From an uncultured Butyrivibrio sp. (lineage in GTDB: Bacteria > Bacillota > Clostridia > Lachnospirales > Lachnospiraceae): a DNA stretch of 35,550 nt. Location: contig CAMVNV010000022.1 of NCBI GenBank assembly GCA_947168935.1, forward strand, positions 1 to 35,550, given 5' to 3'. A program made the position numbers and the translations under genes. Below, one piece after another: positions 6,959 to 16,133 of the stretch. The notes under the pieces were generated by a model. The model ran no database searches and had not been told where the DNA came from. It was given only the letters and a program-made list of their open reading frames with translations. Positions within the stretch are counted from its first letter, which is position 1. Each line of letters opens with the position of its first letter.

Positions 6959-8044
6959 ATGTTTGATGTATCTGTAATTGTTCCCATGTATAATGCGAAA
7001 AAATATATTGTTGATTGTATAAACGGACTCCTTAACCAGAGCCTTGAAAATATTGAGGTCATCATAGTAAATGACTGCTCAACTGATGACAGCATGGAGC
7101 TTTGCAAGAAGCATTTTGCTGATAATAAAAGAGTTCAGTTATTAGATCAACCCAGGAATATGGGACCCGGAGCAGCCAGGAATGCAGGTATCAGGGCAGC
7201 AAGAGGAGAGTACATTGCCTTTGCCGACAGCGACGATGCAGTAAGGCCTGATGCATACAAAGCCATGTACGATGCAGCAAAAGAAGCTGATGCTGACGTT
7301 ATACATGTGACAGGAGCTTTGATTCAGACAGTTGACGATGCTCCTGACAATTTAGGCCTCCTTACAGATGATGAGCTTTACAGAGTCACTCTCGATGAGG
7401 GGGACAGGATAGATAAACTCACCATTCTTTCTGATGATGTTGAAGTAAGGCTAAAAGAGTGGCTAATGCACCACATTCACTGGAGCCTATGGAACAATCT
7501 CTACAGGCGCTCCTTTATTGTGGATAATAATCTTTTGTTTGGCGATACCAAGATGGCTGAGGATCAGATCTTTTGTCTGGGATGTCTTTTAAAAGCCGGA
7601 AAATATGCAAAGCTTCCAGGCGAGTGGTATCTGTACCGCATTGGAGGAGCTTCGCTTACAAGAGGACAGAAGCAGGTTAAGACGCTTATAAATGCTCTTA
7701 CAACGCAGATGAAGATAACAAAGCTTATCGATGATACTGTAAAAGGCGTTCCATATCTTGAAAGTAATAAGGGCAAAACAGATGAGATCAAGACCTACGT
7801 TCTGAATCTTTTGGAGACTTCATACATACTGCCGGCCTGTGAGAAGATCGGTGCAAAAGAGCTTTATGAATGCCAGGAACTAAAGGAACTGTTCGAAGAC
7901 AGATTTGGCAATCTTGCAGATTTTGCACTGTTTGAGTTTTTACATTCCCATGACAACGTAAAAGACGTAGTTGACGTCAATGAGCTGCTTAATACTCCGT
8001 CATTTTGGAAGAGTAGAAAAGAAGCTGAGGAAAAAGGAGCGTAG
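6959..8044 (+). CDS. GT2-family glycosyltransferase (copy A)
   Basis: A 361-aa GT-A fold glycosyltransferase. The nucleotide-sugar binding start VSVIVPMYNAKKYIVDCINGLL and IIVNDCSTDDS are at residues 4-45. The metal-binding DXD-type motif is DSDD at 90-93 in YIAFADSDDAVRPD. The downstream part contains WNNLYRRSFIVDNNLLFGD and EDQIFCLGCLL, typical of the acceptor half of family 2 enzymes. No membrane helix is evident, so it is probably cytoplasmic; donor and acceptor are unknown. It is first in the nine-gene locus, with GAGGAGG upstream of ATG 6959, and has a same-length paralog at 17910. The next gene starts three bases after its stop. Confidence 0.88.
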   Translation: MFDVSVIVPMYNAKKYIVDCINGLLNQSLENIEVIIVNDCSTDDSMELCKKHFADNKRVQLLDQPRNMGPGAARNAGIRAARGEYIAFADSDDAVRPDAYKAMYDAAKEADADVIHVTGALIQTVDDAPDNLGLLTDDELYRVTLDEGDRIDKLTILSDDVEVRLKEWLMHHIHWSLWNNLYRRSFIVDNNLLFGDTKMAEDQIFCLGCLLKAGKYAKLPGEWYLYRIGGASLTRGQKQVKTLINALTTQMKITKLIDDTVKGVPYLESNKGKTDEIKTYVLNLLETSYILPACEKIGAKELYECQELKELFEDRFGNLADFALFEFLHSHDNVKDVVDVNELLNTPSFWKSRKEAEEKGA

Positions 8045-8047
8045 TAA

Positions 8048-10618
8048 ATGGGCAAAAAAGAATATCTTGTATCAGTCATAACTCCCTTCCATAACACAAA
8101 GATGGAGTTCTTTAAAAGAGGATATGATTCCTTAAAGAGACAGACACTTGGCTTTAAGAACATCGAGTGGGTGGTTGTCGTCCATAATTCTGAAGAGTCA
8201 TATGCAAGTGCGGTTCAAAAGCTTACAAAAGATGATGACAATGTCAGAATATATATCTTAAACAATGACAAGAGAACTCCATCCAGTCCCAGAAACTATG
8301 CGCTTACAAAGGCTCAGGGCAAATATATAGCATTCCTTGATTCAGATGACTTTTTTACCGATGACGGGCTAGGGGAAGTTGTTGAAGGAATGGAAAAAAC
8401 AGGAGCTGATATCGCAAGCTTCAGAGCAGAGACACTTCCTGAGGATGAGACTGTCATTCAGGCTATTGATACAAGAGCAAGGTTTGATCAGACACTTCAC
8501 ATGCTTGAGTTCAAAAAGGGCGATGAAAAGCTCAATGACCTTATCTACGCCGGCGGCCTTACTATCTGGAGTAAGCTCATAAGAAGGGATTTTCTGGATA
8601 AATACAAGATCAGCTTTTCACTGGACATGAAATATGGTGAAGATGTCTGTTTTAGCATGGAATGCCTTGGTAAAGCCAAAAAGATCATAATACTTCCACA
8701 GACAATTGTATATGTGTACTTCATGAACCACGGCTCTCTTGCACAGGATATGAACCACACACCCGAGAGTCTTATGAAGCTTGCCAGTGACTTTGCGCAT
8801 ATTTTTGATGTGACAGTAAAAGGTGGGTATAAGCTTGAAATGCTCGCGTGGCCGGTTCTTGGCTATCTTGCTGAGATGATGGCGATAACGCCGGGGCTTG
8901 ACGATGAGTTCAGTACCAAAATATACAATATGATGCACAGATATTTTGACATCTTAGGTCCTCTTGAACCTGATGCCAAGTTTTTTAATGCCCAGATGGC
9001 AGAGCATTTCATGAAAAGAGCCCGCATGATAATCCTTGGAGAAGAAGATAATGACGAAATGGCGGCTAGTTCACTATTTCCAATTCTTCTTGCAAATGCA
9101 GATACTGAATACGGTCAAAGGTACGGCTTTGGCAGCATAAAAAGTATAGAGGACTACCAGAAGAAGGTGCCGCTATCTGACTATAGTACATATAGGCCTC
9201 TTATAAAGCTTATGACCCGTATAGGAGAAAGTAACCTTATCTGCAAGGATAAAGTTGTTGCCTATTCAAGGAAAATGTGCCCTGATGGCGGTGAATTCCT
9301 CGTGCCTTTGACTGCACCATTTGTATCTGTATATCAGAACAGGCTCACGGAAGAACTTAAAGGGGCAAGGTATTCAACCTTCCTTGCAATGGAAAGCGCA
9401 GGTGAAGTAGGGATTACAAGGTTTAATGATGGTGCAATGCTTCATTCAATTGCTGACACAGTTCTTTCTGGTATCAGGAAGACCGATATCTATAATTCGC
9501 ATACAAGAAGTACTGAGAATAAGTATGGAACAATCACTTCGCCCGAGAGCGTATTATTCAAAAACCCTGGAGAGGATATGAGATATGCAAAGCTTGTATT
9601 TGCTCTTGCAGATCCGGATGTATCACAGATTATCGTCCCATTTACAGTAAATATCCTTGATATGGTAAGGTTCCTTCAGTGTATGTGGGAACCTATTGTA
9701 GAAGATATTGCCGGTGGCAGGATTTCTGAAGTATCCGGCCTTTCTGATGACAGAAGACAAGAACTATCAAAGCTTTTAAAAGCTTCAAAGAGACGTGCAA
9801 AAGAACTTAAAACGATCTTTGAACAGGGCTTTGATAATGTATTTCCTAAAATCTGGAAAAAACTTGATCGTATTGTGGCAGCAGGATCTGGCGAAAATGC
9901 AGTTTATTCAAGGCAGGTCATGAAGTATATAGGCAGTGTGCCTCTTGATTATGGCTATCTTGGAATTGCAGAGGGCATTATAGGAAAGGTATCAGCTAAA
10001 GGAGAGAATACCTATATTGTAATGGAAAAAGACTCATTTCTTGAGTTTTTGCCGGAGAATTCGGAAAAAGACAATACACTTACAGCATCAGAACTTGAGA
10101 TATCCAAACACTACGAAGTCATCATTTCGAATATGGCAGGACTTTACCGCTACAGAAGCGGAATCATAGTTGAAGCTACAAAGATACAGGATGGTCAGAC
10201 TTATGTGCGATACTGTTATGACAGAAAGGATGTCATAGCAGTTAATGGTGTTACCTTAAATACACTCTCCCTAAGGCAGGCTGGTAAGAAGATAGATGAA
10301 GAAGCCGGCATGATAACTTACGATTATTGTCTTTTTACAAATGATAAAAAGAACTGCTTTGAGCTGTTTTTAAAGCCTGAAAAAGATGGTAAATACAGCG
10401 CAAAACGTGTTCAGGAGATTGCAGAAAAAGAGCTTTCAAAAAAGATACCATCTTACGGCAAGGCAAGGAAAGAAGGCAGGATTAATAAGATAGGGATCCA
10501 TTTCCTTCCTTCTTCTGAAGCTGACATTTTGAAAGGAAAAGCTCCCAAGCCGATCAGGATAATACATGCATCTTCAGATTCAAATCTTCTTAAAACCTTC
10601 AAAACATTGGAAATATAG
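8048..10618 (+). CDS. GT2 glycosyltransferase fused to a GH3-like acyl-amido-synthetase module
   Basis: An 856-aa two-domain protein. Residues ~1-330 are a GT2 domain (YLVSVITPFHNTKMEFFKRG, DSDD at 98-101, and an acceptor-side EDVCFSMECLGKA). From ~338 to the end it resembles the GH3 family of ATP-dependent acyl-acid amido synthetases: ASSLFPILLANADTEYGQRY, EDYQKKVPLSDYSTY, GYLGIAEGIIG and GLYRYRSGIIVEAT. Key GH3 motifs are eroded. The phosphate-binding SSGTTG-like loop is replaced by YSRKMCPDGGEFLVPLT (~406), and the usual YRYxxGD reads YRYRSGI, losing the aspartate. The second half may therefore be a binding or non-adenylating module. AAAGGAGC precedes ATG 8048. Frame is intact throughout, so this is a true fusion and not an artefact of a missing stop. 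Confidence 0.8.
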   Translation: MGKKEYLVSVITPFHNTKMEFFKRGYDSLKRQTLGFKNIEWVVVVHNSEESYASAVQKLTKDDDNVRIYILNNDKRTPSSPRNYALTKAQGKYIAFLDSDDFFTDDGLGEVVEGMEKTGADIASFRAETLPEDETVIQAIDTRARFDQTLHMLEFKKGDEKLNDLIYAGGLTIWSKLIRRDFLDKYKISFSLDMKYGEDVCFSMECLGKAKKIIILPQTIVYVYFMNHGSLAQDMNHTPESLMKLASDFAHIFDVTVKGGYKLEMLAWPVLGYLAEMMAITPGLDDEFSTKIYNMMHRYFDILGPLEPDAKFFNAQMAEHFMKRARMIILGEEDNDEMAASSLFPILLANADTEYGQRYGFGSIKSIEDYQKKVPLSDYSTYRPLIKLMTRIGESNLICKDKVVAYSRKMCPDGGEFLVPLTAPFVSVYQNRLTEELKGARYSTFLAMESAGEVGITRFNDGAMLHSIADTVLSGIRKTDIYNSHTRSTENKYGTITSPESVLFKNPGEDMRYAKLVFALADPDVSQIIVPFTVNILDMVRFLQCMWEPIVEDIAGGRISEVSGLSDDRRQELSKLLKASKRRAKELKTIFEQGFDNVFPKIWKKLDRIVAAGSGENAVYSRQVMKYIGSVPLDYGYLGIAEGIIGKVSAKGENTYIVMEKDSFLEFLPENSEKDNTLTASELEISKHYEVIISNMAGLYRYRSGIIVEATKIQDGQTYVRYCYDRKDVIAVNGVTLNTLSLRQAGKKIDEEAGMITYDYCLFTNDKKNCFELFLKPEKDGKYSAKRVQEIAEKELSKKIPSYGKARKEGRINKIGIHFLPSSEADILKGKAPKPIRIIHASSDSNLLKTFKTLEI

Positions 10619-10630
10619 GAGGTATTATAA

Positions 10631-11926
10631 GTGAACTTATCAAGGATAATATCAGGGCAGATGTACTTCTATTTCGACGTGGCATATTGCGGAATGAGGC
10701 AGGAACTGACATTTGATGAGGATATTGATGGCAGGATATTAAAAGAAGCACTTCTAAAAACCCAGAAGGTGCATCCATATATAAAATGGACGATCGAGGA
10801 AAAGAACGGAGAATTTTTCTATAAAGATACAGATACGGATGTAACCCTGATTGAAGGTGATAAAGACATAGTACTTGGTACAGATGAATTTGATGGACAC
10901 CTTATCGGCTTTGTGTATTATGGCAACAAGCTTCGTATGGTTTTATATCATGGTCTTTCTGATGGTGTCTCGTCAAAGAGAATCATGGAGACACTTTTGT
11001 ATCACTATTATTCTATCAAGGACGGATGTGAGTACAAGTCGGATAACATCCTGGTAAAAGAAGCTTTCGAAGGTTGCGAGTATTATGCCGAACCCTATGA
11101 AAAAGATATTCCGCCTTTTACCAAAAATGATGGGCCTTTAGATGATCCTTCTGAAGATGAGATATTCCGTTTTTCGCAGCATGAGGCGGTTGATACGACA
11201 AGCTATGTCCAGTGCATAAGGATAACTGACAAGGCGTTCATGAGCTTTGTCAAAGAAAATGAGACATCACCGGCAGCAGCTTTTGCAGTTCTCATAAGCC
11301 AGACCATCCAGAAGATGTATCCGGGCAACAAGAAACAGATCAAGATCAATGTACCAGTCAACCTTAGAAACGTTCTTGGCGTTACATATACTTTTAGAAA
11401 TACAACGGGAGATGTGGCAATCTATTATGATCCCGATAAGCTAATGCAGCTTGATATCAAGGATCAGTGCAAATCCATGCGCCAAAGGCTCAAGGAAAAG
11501 ATGGCTCCTGATAACCTTCTGTCAGTTGCAAAGTCGCAAGTCGATTTCCTTAATATGACAGCAGGATTAAATGGGTACGATGCAAGGTATGATATGTACA
11601 GCAGCATACCGCTTCCTCCTTCAGACTCGATCTTTATCAGTTATATTGGAAAACTAAATGCTGATTCTTATGAAAAGCACATAACAGATGTTTCTATCGT
11701 TAGTGGAGCCAGGGACGGAATAGTATTTAATATCTACGACTGTGGCGGGGATTTTTTTCTGACATGTATGAAAAAGGGATCATTAAAGGACTTTAGCGAT
11801 GCCTTTTGTAAGCACCTTAAAACATATGGGCTTGAAGCAAATACAATGCCTGAAAAAAAGATAAAGCTAAACTATGTTGCGCTTAGAGAAAGGCTATCAC
11901 TTAAGGGGAAAAGGTTATACGACTGA
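10631..11926 (+). CDS. Stand-alone condensation-domain-like acyltransferase 1
   Basis: A 431-aa protein of the CoA-dependent acyltransferase/NRPS condensation superfamily, without attached adenylation or carrier domains. The active-site motif HxxxDG is HGLSDG, with H107 and D111, preceded by VLYHG. The segment KINVPVNLRNVLG..TFRNTTG matches the mid-domain floor region seen in PapA-like and alcohol acetyltransferase-like members. Expected chemistry is acyl transfer from a thioester to a hydroxyl or amine; substrates are unknown. Start is GTG 10631, with TAGGAGG about 7 bases upstream and no better ATG. It follows the fusion gene by 12 bp, so translational coupling is likely. Confidence 0.75.
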   Translation: MNLSRIISGQMYFYFDVAYCGMRQELTFDEDIDGRILKEALLKTQKVHPYIKWTIEEKNGEFFYKDTDTDVTLIEGDKDIVLGTDEFDGHLIGFVYYGNKLRMVLYHGLSDGVSSKRIMETLLYHYYSIKDGCEYKSDNILVKEAFEGCEYYAEPYEKDIPPFTKNDGPLDDPSEDEIFRFSQHEAVDTTSYVQCIRITDKAFMSFVKENETSPAAAFAVLISQTIQKMYPGNKKQIKINVPVNLRNVLGVTYTFRNTTGDVAIYYDPDKLMQLDIKDQCKSMRQRLKEKMAPDNLLSVAKSQVDFLNMTAGLNGYDARYDMYSSIPLPPSDSIFISYIGKLNADSYEKHITDVSIVSGARDGIVFNIYDCGGDFFLTCMKKGSLKDFSDAFCKHLKTYGLEANTMPEKKIKLNYVALRERLSLKGKRLYD

Positions 11927-11966
11927 TATGTTTTTTATACAGAAAATATAAGCGGAGGATACTACC

Positions 11967-13265
11967 ATGAGTACAGATATCGGAACAAATAATAAGATGT
12001 TCCTGCTTTTATCCAGTGCGGGCAAGGCAGCAGTGATCGAGTACCGCTATCGCCTTACTGAAGCTATATCCTATGATGCACTCATTGAGGCTACAAAGGA
12101 TGCTGTTTCATCATTTCCATATTTTGGTCTAAAGCCAGTCGTTGATAAAGATGGAAGGCTTATTATGGAAAATAACGGCGGTCCTATGCCTGTTTTTAAA
12201 AAGGATGAAAAGCAAAGAAATTTAGGGTCAGATGATACCTATAGATATCTGTTCCGTGTTCTCTATGACGATGATGAGATCGATATTGAAGCGTCACATG
12301 GCATTGGCGATGGAAGAGGTATCATGGCCTTTTCACAGACGCTTATATACTATTACCTTGTTCATACAGGAAAGAGCATAGACACAGAAGGAATGCTCTA
12401 TACCAAGGCTGACTTGTCAGATAAGACGATATCAGATCACCTTCTTGACCGAATTTTGGAGATAACACCGGTAGATATTGTCGAAGAGACGGCCGTTTCA
12501 AAGATCTTCTGTCCTACAGAAAAAAAGGTTATGAGCGGAACACCATATACCAAGCGCCTTGTACTTAGCTGGGATTTTAAAAAGCTGATGGATAAGATAA
12601 AACCTCTTGGCGCATCCCCGCTTACTTTTTTTCATGATCTTATTTCAAGCACTATGTACGAGTACTACGACGTAAAAGATGCGACTGTTGTTGCAGATGT
12701 TCCTGTAGATGTAAGAGAAAAGCTTGGAAGCCGCGCACAGTCTAATTTTACCATTAACATAAGCATACCCATCGAAAGGGAAATGACTGCTAAAGCGCAG
12801 GAGGAACGCTACAAAGAGCTTAAGGAAAAGCTGAATGAGAAAACGAAGATAGAGTATCTTGCCTATACAATGCAGGGCACAGGGCAGTTTCTTTCGATGA
12901 TAGATCAGATCTCGCTAAGGGATGAAGCGATGCTTAAGATGATGGAGAGCAAAGCTTCTGATTCTCAGGAACCTATGAGAAGCTATCTTTTGTCCAATAT
13001 TGGCCTTATGAAGCTTCCTAAGGACATGATGCAGTATATTAAAGACTTCGATATATATTTTACCAATCTTGAAGCTTCTCCTGTATTTACGATGCTGACC
13101 TTTGGAGGAAGAGGGATGGTCATAGTCGGACAGAACTTTGAAGAAACTGGACTTATTGATGCTGTCTATAAAAAGCTCAAAGATATGGATGTTGATGCAG
13201 ATCTCAAAGACTATGGACGTTTTACGATGGATGATGCAAATGTTAAGGGATTCGAATGTTTATAA
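11967..13265 (+). CDS. Stand-alone condensation-domain-like acyltransferase 2
   Basis: A 432-aa protein with the same fold as its upstream neighbour but low obvious sequence identity. The HxxxDG motif is HGIGDG (H111, D115) in DIEASHGIGDGRGIMAFSQTLIYYY. Mid-protein DVPVDVREKLGSRAQSNFTINISIPI matches the conserved region after the catalytic motif. A paired arrangement of two such enzymes suggests two successive acylations or an obligate pair. The alternative is that one only binds substrate. Start ATG 11967 has CGGAGG upstream. The 40-bp gap to the previous gene has no terminator. Confidence 0.75.
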   Translation: MSTDIGTNNKMFLLLSSAGKAAVIEYRYRLTEAISYDALIEATKDAVSSFPYFGLKPVVDKDGRLIMENNGGPMPVFKKDEKQRNLGSDDTYRYLFRVLYDDDEIDIEASHGIGDGRGIMAFSQTLIYYYLVHTGKSIDTEGMLYTKADLSDKTISDHLLDRILEITPVDIVEETAVSKIFCPTEKKVMSGTPYTKRLVLSWDFKKLMDKIKPLGASPLTFFHDLISSTMYEYYDVKDATVVADVPVDVREKLGSRAQSNFTINISIPIEREMTAKAQEERYKELKEKLNEKTKIEYLAYTMQGTGQFLSMIDQISLRDEAMLKMMESKASDSQEPMRSYLLSNIGLMKLPKDMMQYIKDFDIYFTNLEASPVFTMLTFGGRGMVIVGQNFEETGLIDAVYKKLKDMDVDADLKDYGRFTMDDANVKGFECL

Positions 13266-13277
13266 GAGGCAGAGCAG

Positions 13278-14357
13278 ATGATGAAGAGAGAAAACGGTCT
13301 TGATCTTTTGCGCATATTTGCAGCGTATCTTGTTGTCACATTGCACGTTTGTACATTTATAAGACAATATGTTGCTGATATTGGAGAGCTGAATTTTAGT
13401 TATCACTATTTTATGTTTATAAGGCAGATGACAACGAGTGCAGTAATTGTTTTTATCATGCTCTCCGGAGCTTTTGTTCTTAAGGCATCTTCCACAAAGG
13501 ATTTTGCCTCATTCTATAAAAAGACCTGGAAAAAGCTCTGCATTCCGACCGTCATCCTTTCGTTTTTCTACTGGTTTTTTAATGCCTTTGTTTATTGGAA
13601 AACAGGGATATATGGAATGGTATTTGGAATAGAAGACCTGACGTATCCGCAGGCTCTGATGTTCCAGGGAATAAGCTTTTTAAAAGGTACACCTTCTGAG
13701 CATATGTGGTATATGTATACTCTCATAGGATTATATCTCATGGCGCCTTTCGTTGCGCTTGGTAAAGAGAAACTAGGAGAATCCCGCTTTAAAAAAATAG
13801 CGATTATAGTCTGTCTTTGGGGCATAATCGATGCACTTGTAAATCCATCATCCCTCTTCTGGGGAATTGGATATTGTGCACAGCTTCTGGGTGTTTTCAT
13901 GATGGGATATGTCGCTCATGAATGGGCACTTTTAAGAAAAGGGAAAAATGGGCTTGGATGTGCTCTCATTGTTCTTGCAACAGCCATAACGGCTGTAGAA
14001 TATTTTATTTTTCTGTCGATCAGGGATAATGGTACATTATCTGCCTATGTGACACCAATGGTCCCGTATAACCTGATACTTGTCATAGCAACCCTGTTTT
14101 ATGTTGCCGGTTTTACTATCATTGATATTAAAAAGGATTTTGGATATCTTTCTCTTTTGACTTTCTGGGTATATCTTCTCCATCCTGCAATAATGATGGT
14201 TTTATTTCTCATTGAGGAAGCAGTTTTCAAGGTTCCATTTCTGGAAATTGGAAGGGAAAGTTCGCTCCTTATAGGTACAGGAAAATCTATTCTGGTATAT
14301 GTTCTTTCTTTTGTCTGTGGACATGTGATCGAGAAATGTTCTTCCCGTAAAAAATAA
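13278..14357 (+). CDS. Integral-membrane acyltransferase 3 family protein
   Basis: A 359-aa multi-pass membrane protein with about ten hydrophobic segments. The family signature at the N-terminus is GLDLLRIFAAYLVVTLHV, containing the conserved R..A..VV..H pattern. No SGNH domain follows, so it is the short OafA/WecH/YiaH-like form. Members transfer acetyl, succinyl or similar groups to sugars or lipids at the membrane. Here it would decorate the product of the locus before or during export (inference from context). Two ATGs are adjacent (13278 and 13281); AGAGGCAGAG lies upstream and the first is used. Lies 12 bp after the second condensation-like gene. Confidence 0.82.
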   Translation: MMKRENGLDLLRIFAAYLVVTLHVCTFIRQYVADIGELNFSYHYFMFIRQMTTSAVIVFIMLSGAFVLKASSTKDFASFYKKTWKKLCIPTVILSFFYWFFNAFVYWKTGIYGMVFGIEDLTYPQALMFQGISFLKGTPSEHMWYMYTLIGLYLMAPFVALGKEKLGESRFKKIAIIVCLWGIIDALVNPSSLFWGIGYCAQLLGVFMMGYVAHEWALLRKGKNGLGCALIVLATAITAVEYFIFLSIRDNGTLSAYVTPMVPYNLILVIATLFYVAGFTIIDIKKDFGYLSLLTFWVYLLHPAIMMVLFLIEEAVFKVPFLEIGRESSLLIGTGKSILVYVLSFVCGHVIEKCSSRKK

Positions 14358-14372
14358 AGAGGAAAAAATTGC

Positions 14373-16133
14373 ATGAAGAAAATAGCTGGGCTTCTTTCAT
14401 TCAAAGAGTATATGTATATGCTTATCTGTGTCTTTTTGATCGTGGGACAGGTGTTTTTTGAAATAAAGATTCCTAACGTGATGGGAGAACTTACTGATCT
14501 GATCTATTCTGGAAACGTTGATGTCTTTAAGCAGATAAGCTATGGAATCACTATGTTTACATATGCAGCAGCTTCGCTTGTGTTTTCATTCCTCGTAGCT
14601 TTTCTGGTGGCAAAGGTAGGAGCGGCACTTGACTCTAAGGTGCGTAAAGCTACTTTTACGAAGATCATGGATTTTTCTTTAAAGGAAGTTGGAGACTTTG
14701 GTACATCAAGTCTTATTGCCAGATGTACTGCTGATATATATCAAATTCAGACTTTTTTTGTAAATGGTTTTCAGCTGCTTATTAAATCACCTGTAATGAT
14801 CATATGGGTTACTGTGCAGATATCAAGCGTCAATGTCTATTACAGGAGCGCCACTATCACAGCAGTTGCCATACTTGTCGCAGTTTTGTCAGCTGTAGCA
14901 ATACTGGTTCTTCCGATAGTTAATAAGGCACAGTATGCCAAAGATGAGCTTATTCGTATAGACAGAGAGCATCTTGATGGCATACGCGTTGTCCATGCAT
15001 ATAACGGCTATGAGAAGCAAAAAGAAAGATTTGAAGAAGCTAATGAAAGGATAACGAGTCTTCTTCTTCGCTATGATAAGTCTTCAGCACTGTTTGCCCC
15101 TTTTTCCAATATGGTCATGTATTCTCTGACAGTGATCATATACATCATAGGTGCACATATCGTTGCAGACTCTGATGAGAGCTTAAGAGCAGGCGTTAGC
15201 AATGAAATGATCGTTTTTGTGTCCATGTTGTCCATGCTTATTAGCAGTTGCATATATCTGATCCTTGTTATGGTTCTATTGCCGAGTGCATGCGTTTCAT
15301 TTAAGCGTATCGCGCAGGTCCTGAATAAAAAGATTGAGATCATTGATCCAGAGAAAGCGGCTGCAAAAGATCCTGGTATTCACGGAAGTTTGGAATTTAG
15401 AAATGTCAGCTTTATGTATCCCGGGAGCCGCGAATATGCCATTAAGGATATATCTTTCAAGATGGAAAAGGGCGAGACAGTTGCTATTGTAGGAGGAACA
15501 GGCAGTGGCAAAACGACACTCATAAATCTTATACCAAGATTGTACGAGGTGGCAGAAGGCCAGATATTGGTTGACGGCGTTGATATTAAAAAGATGAAAC
15601 TTAAGGAACTTAGAAATATCCTTGGATATGTTCCTCAAAAGAGTTTCCTTTTTGCAGGAACGATTGTATCAAACATCAGCTTTGGTGATAACGGTAAGCT
15701 CAAACAAACTTTAGAGGAAATAGTAAAAGCAGCCAGGCTTGGAAAAGCAGATGAGTTTATAAGGACAAAGCAAGGCGGGTATGATGCGGTTGTAGAAGAG
15801 GGAGGTTCTAATTTCTCCGGAGGTCAGAAACAAAGGCTTACAATCTCAAGAGCAATATGCAGAGATCCTGAGATATTTATATTTGATGATTCCTTCTCGG
15901 CTCTTGATTATAAGACAGATAAGACAGTAAGAGAGGGACTTAGGCAAACTCTTAGCGGTACTTCGATCCTGATGGTCGCACAGAGAATATCGACTATTAA
16001 AAGTGCAGACAAGATCTTAGTCCTTGATAACGGCAAAATGGTCGGAATGGGAACTCATGATGAGCTTATGACAAGCTGTGATGTATATCGTGAGATTGTC
16101 CTTTCGCAGACGGATACGGAGGCGACCGGATGA
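14373..16133 (+). CDS. ABC exporter half-transporter, degenerate NBD
   Basis: A 586-aa TMD-NBD protein of the type IV exporter class. Six hydrophobic segments occupy ~10-310. Walker A is GGTGSGKTT (~374), the Q-loop is YVPQKS and the signature is FSGGQKQR. Two catalytic positions are altered: Walker B ends FIFDDSFSALD, with Asp where Glu is expected, and the H-loop reads MVAQRIST, with Gln instead of His. This is the known pattern of the degenerate-site subunit in heterodimeric exporters such as TM287/288. Its partner starts at 16130, overlapping by ATGA. Likely role: export of the locus product. Start ATG 14373 has AGAGGAA upstream. Confidence 0.88.
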   Translation: MKKIAGLLSFKEYMYMLICVFLIVGQVFFEIKIPNVMGELTDLIYSGNVDVFKQISYGITMFTYAAASLVFSFLVAFLVAKVGAALDSKVRKATFTKIMDFSLKEVGDFGTSSLIARCTADIYQIQTFFVNGFQLLIKSPVMIIWVTVQISSVNVYYRSATITAVAILVAVLSAVAILVLPIVNKAQYAKDELIRIDREHLDGIRVVHAYNGYEKQKERFEEANERITSLLLRYDKSSALFAPFSNMVMYSLTVIIYIIGAHIVADSDESLRAGVSNEMIVFVSMLSMLISSCIYLILVMVLLPSACVSFKRIAQVLNKKIEIIDPEKAAAKDPGIHGSLEFRNVSFMYPGSREYAIKDISFKMEKGETVAIVGGTGSGKTTLINLIPRLYEVAEGQILVDGVDIKKMKLKELRNILGYVPQKSFLFAGTIVSNISFGDNGKLKQTLEEIVKAARLGKADEFIRTKQGGYDAVVEEGGSNFSGGQKQRLTISRAICRDPEIFIFDDSFSALDYKTDKTVREGLRQTLSGTSILMVAQRISTIKSADKILVLDNGKMVGMGTHDELMTSCDVYREIVLSQTDTEATG

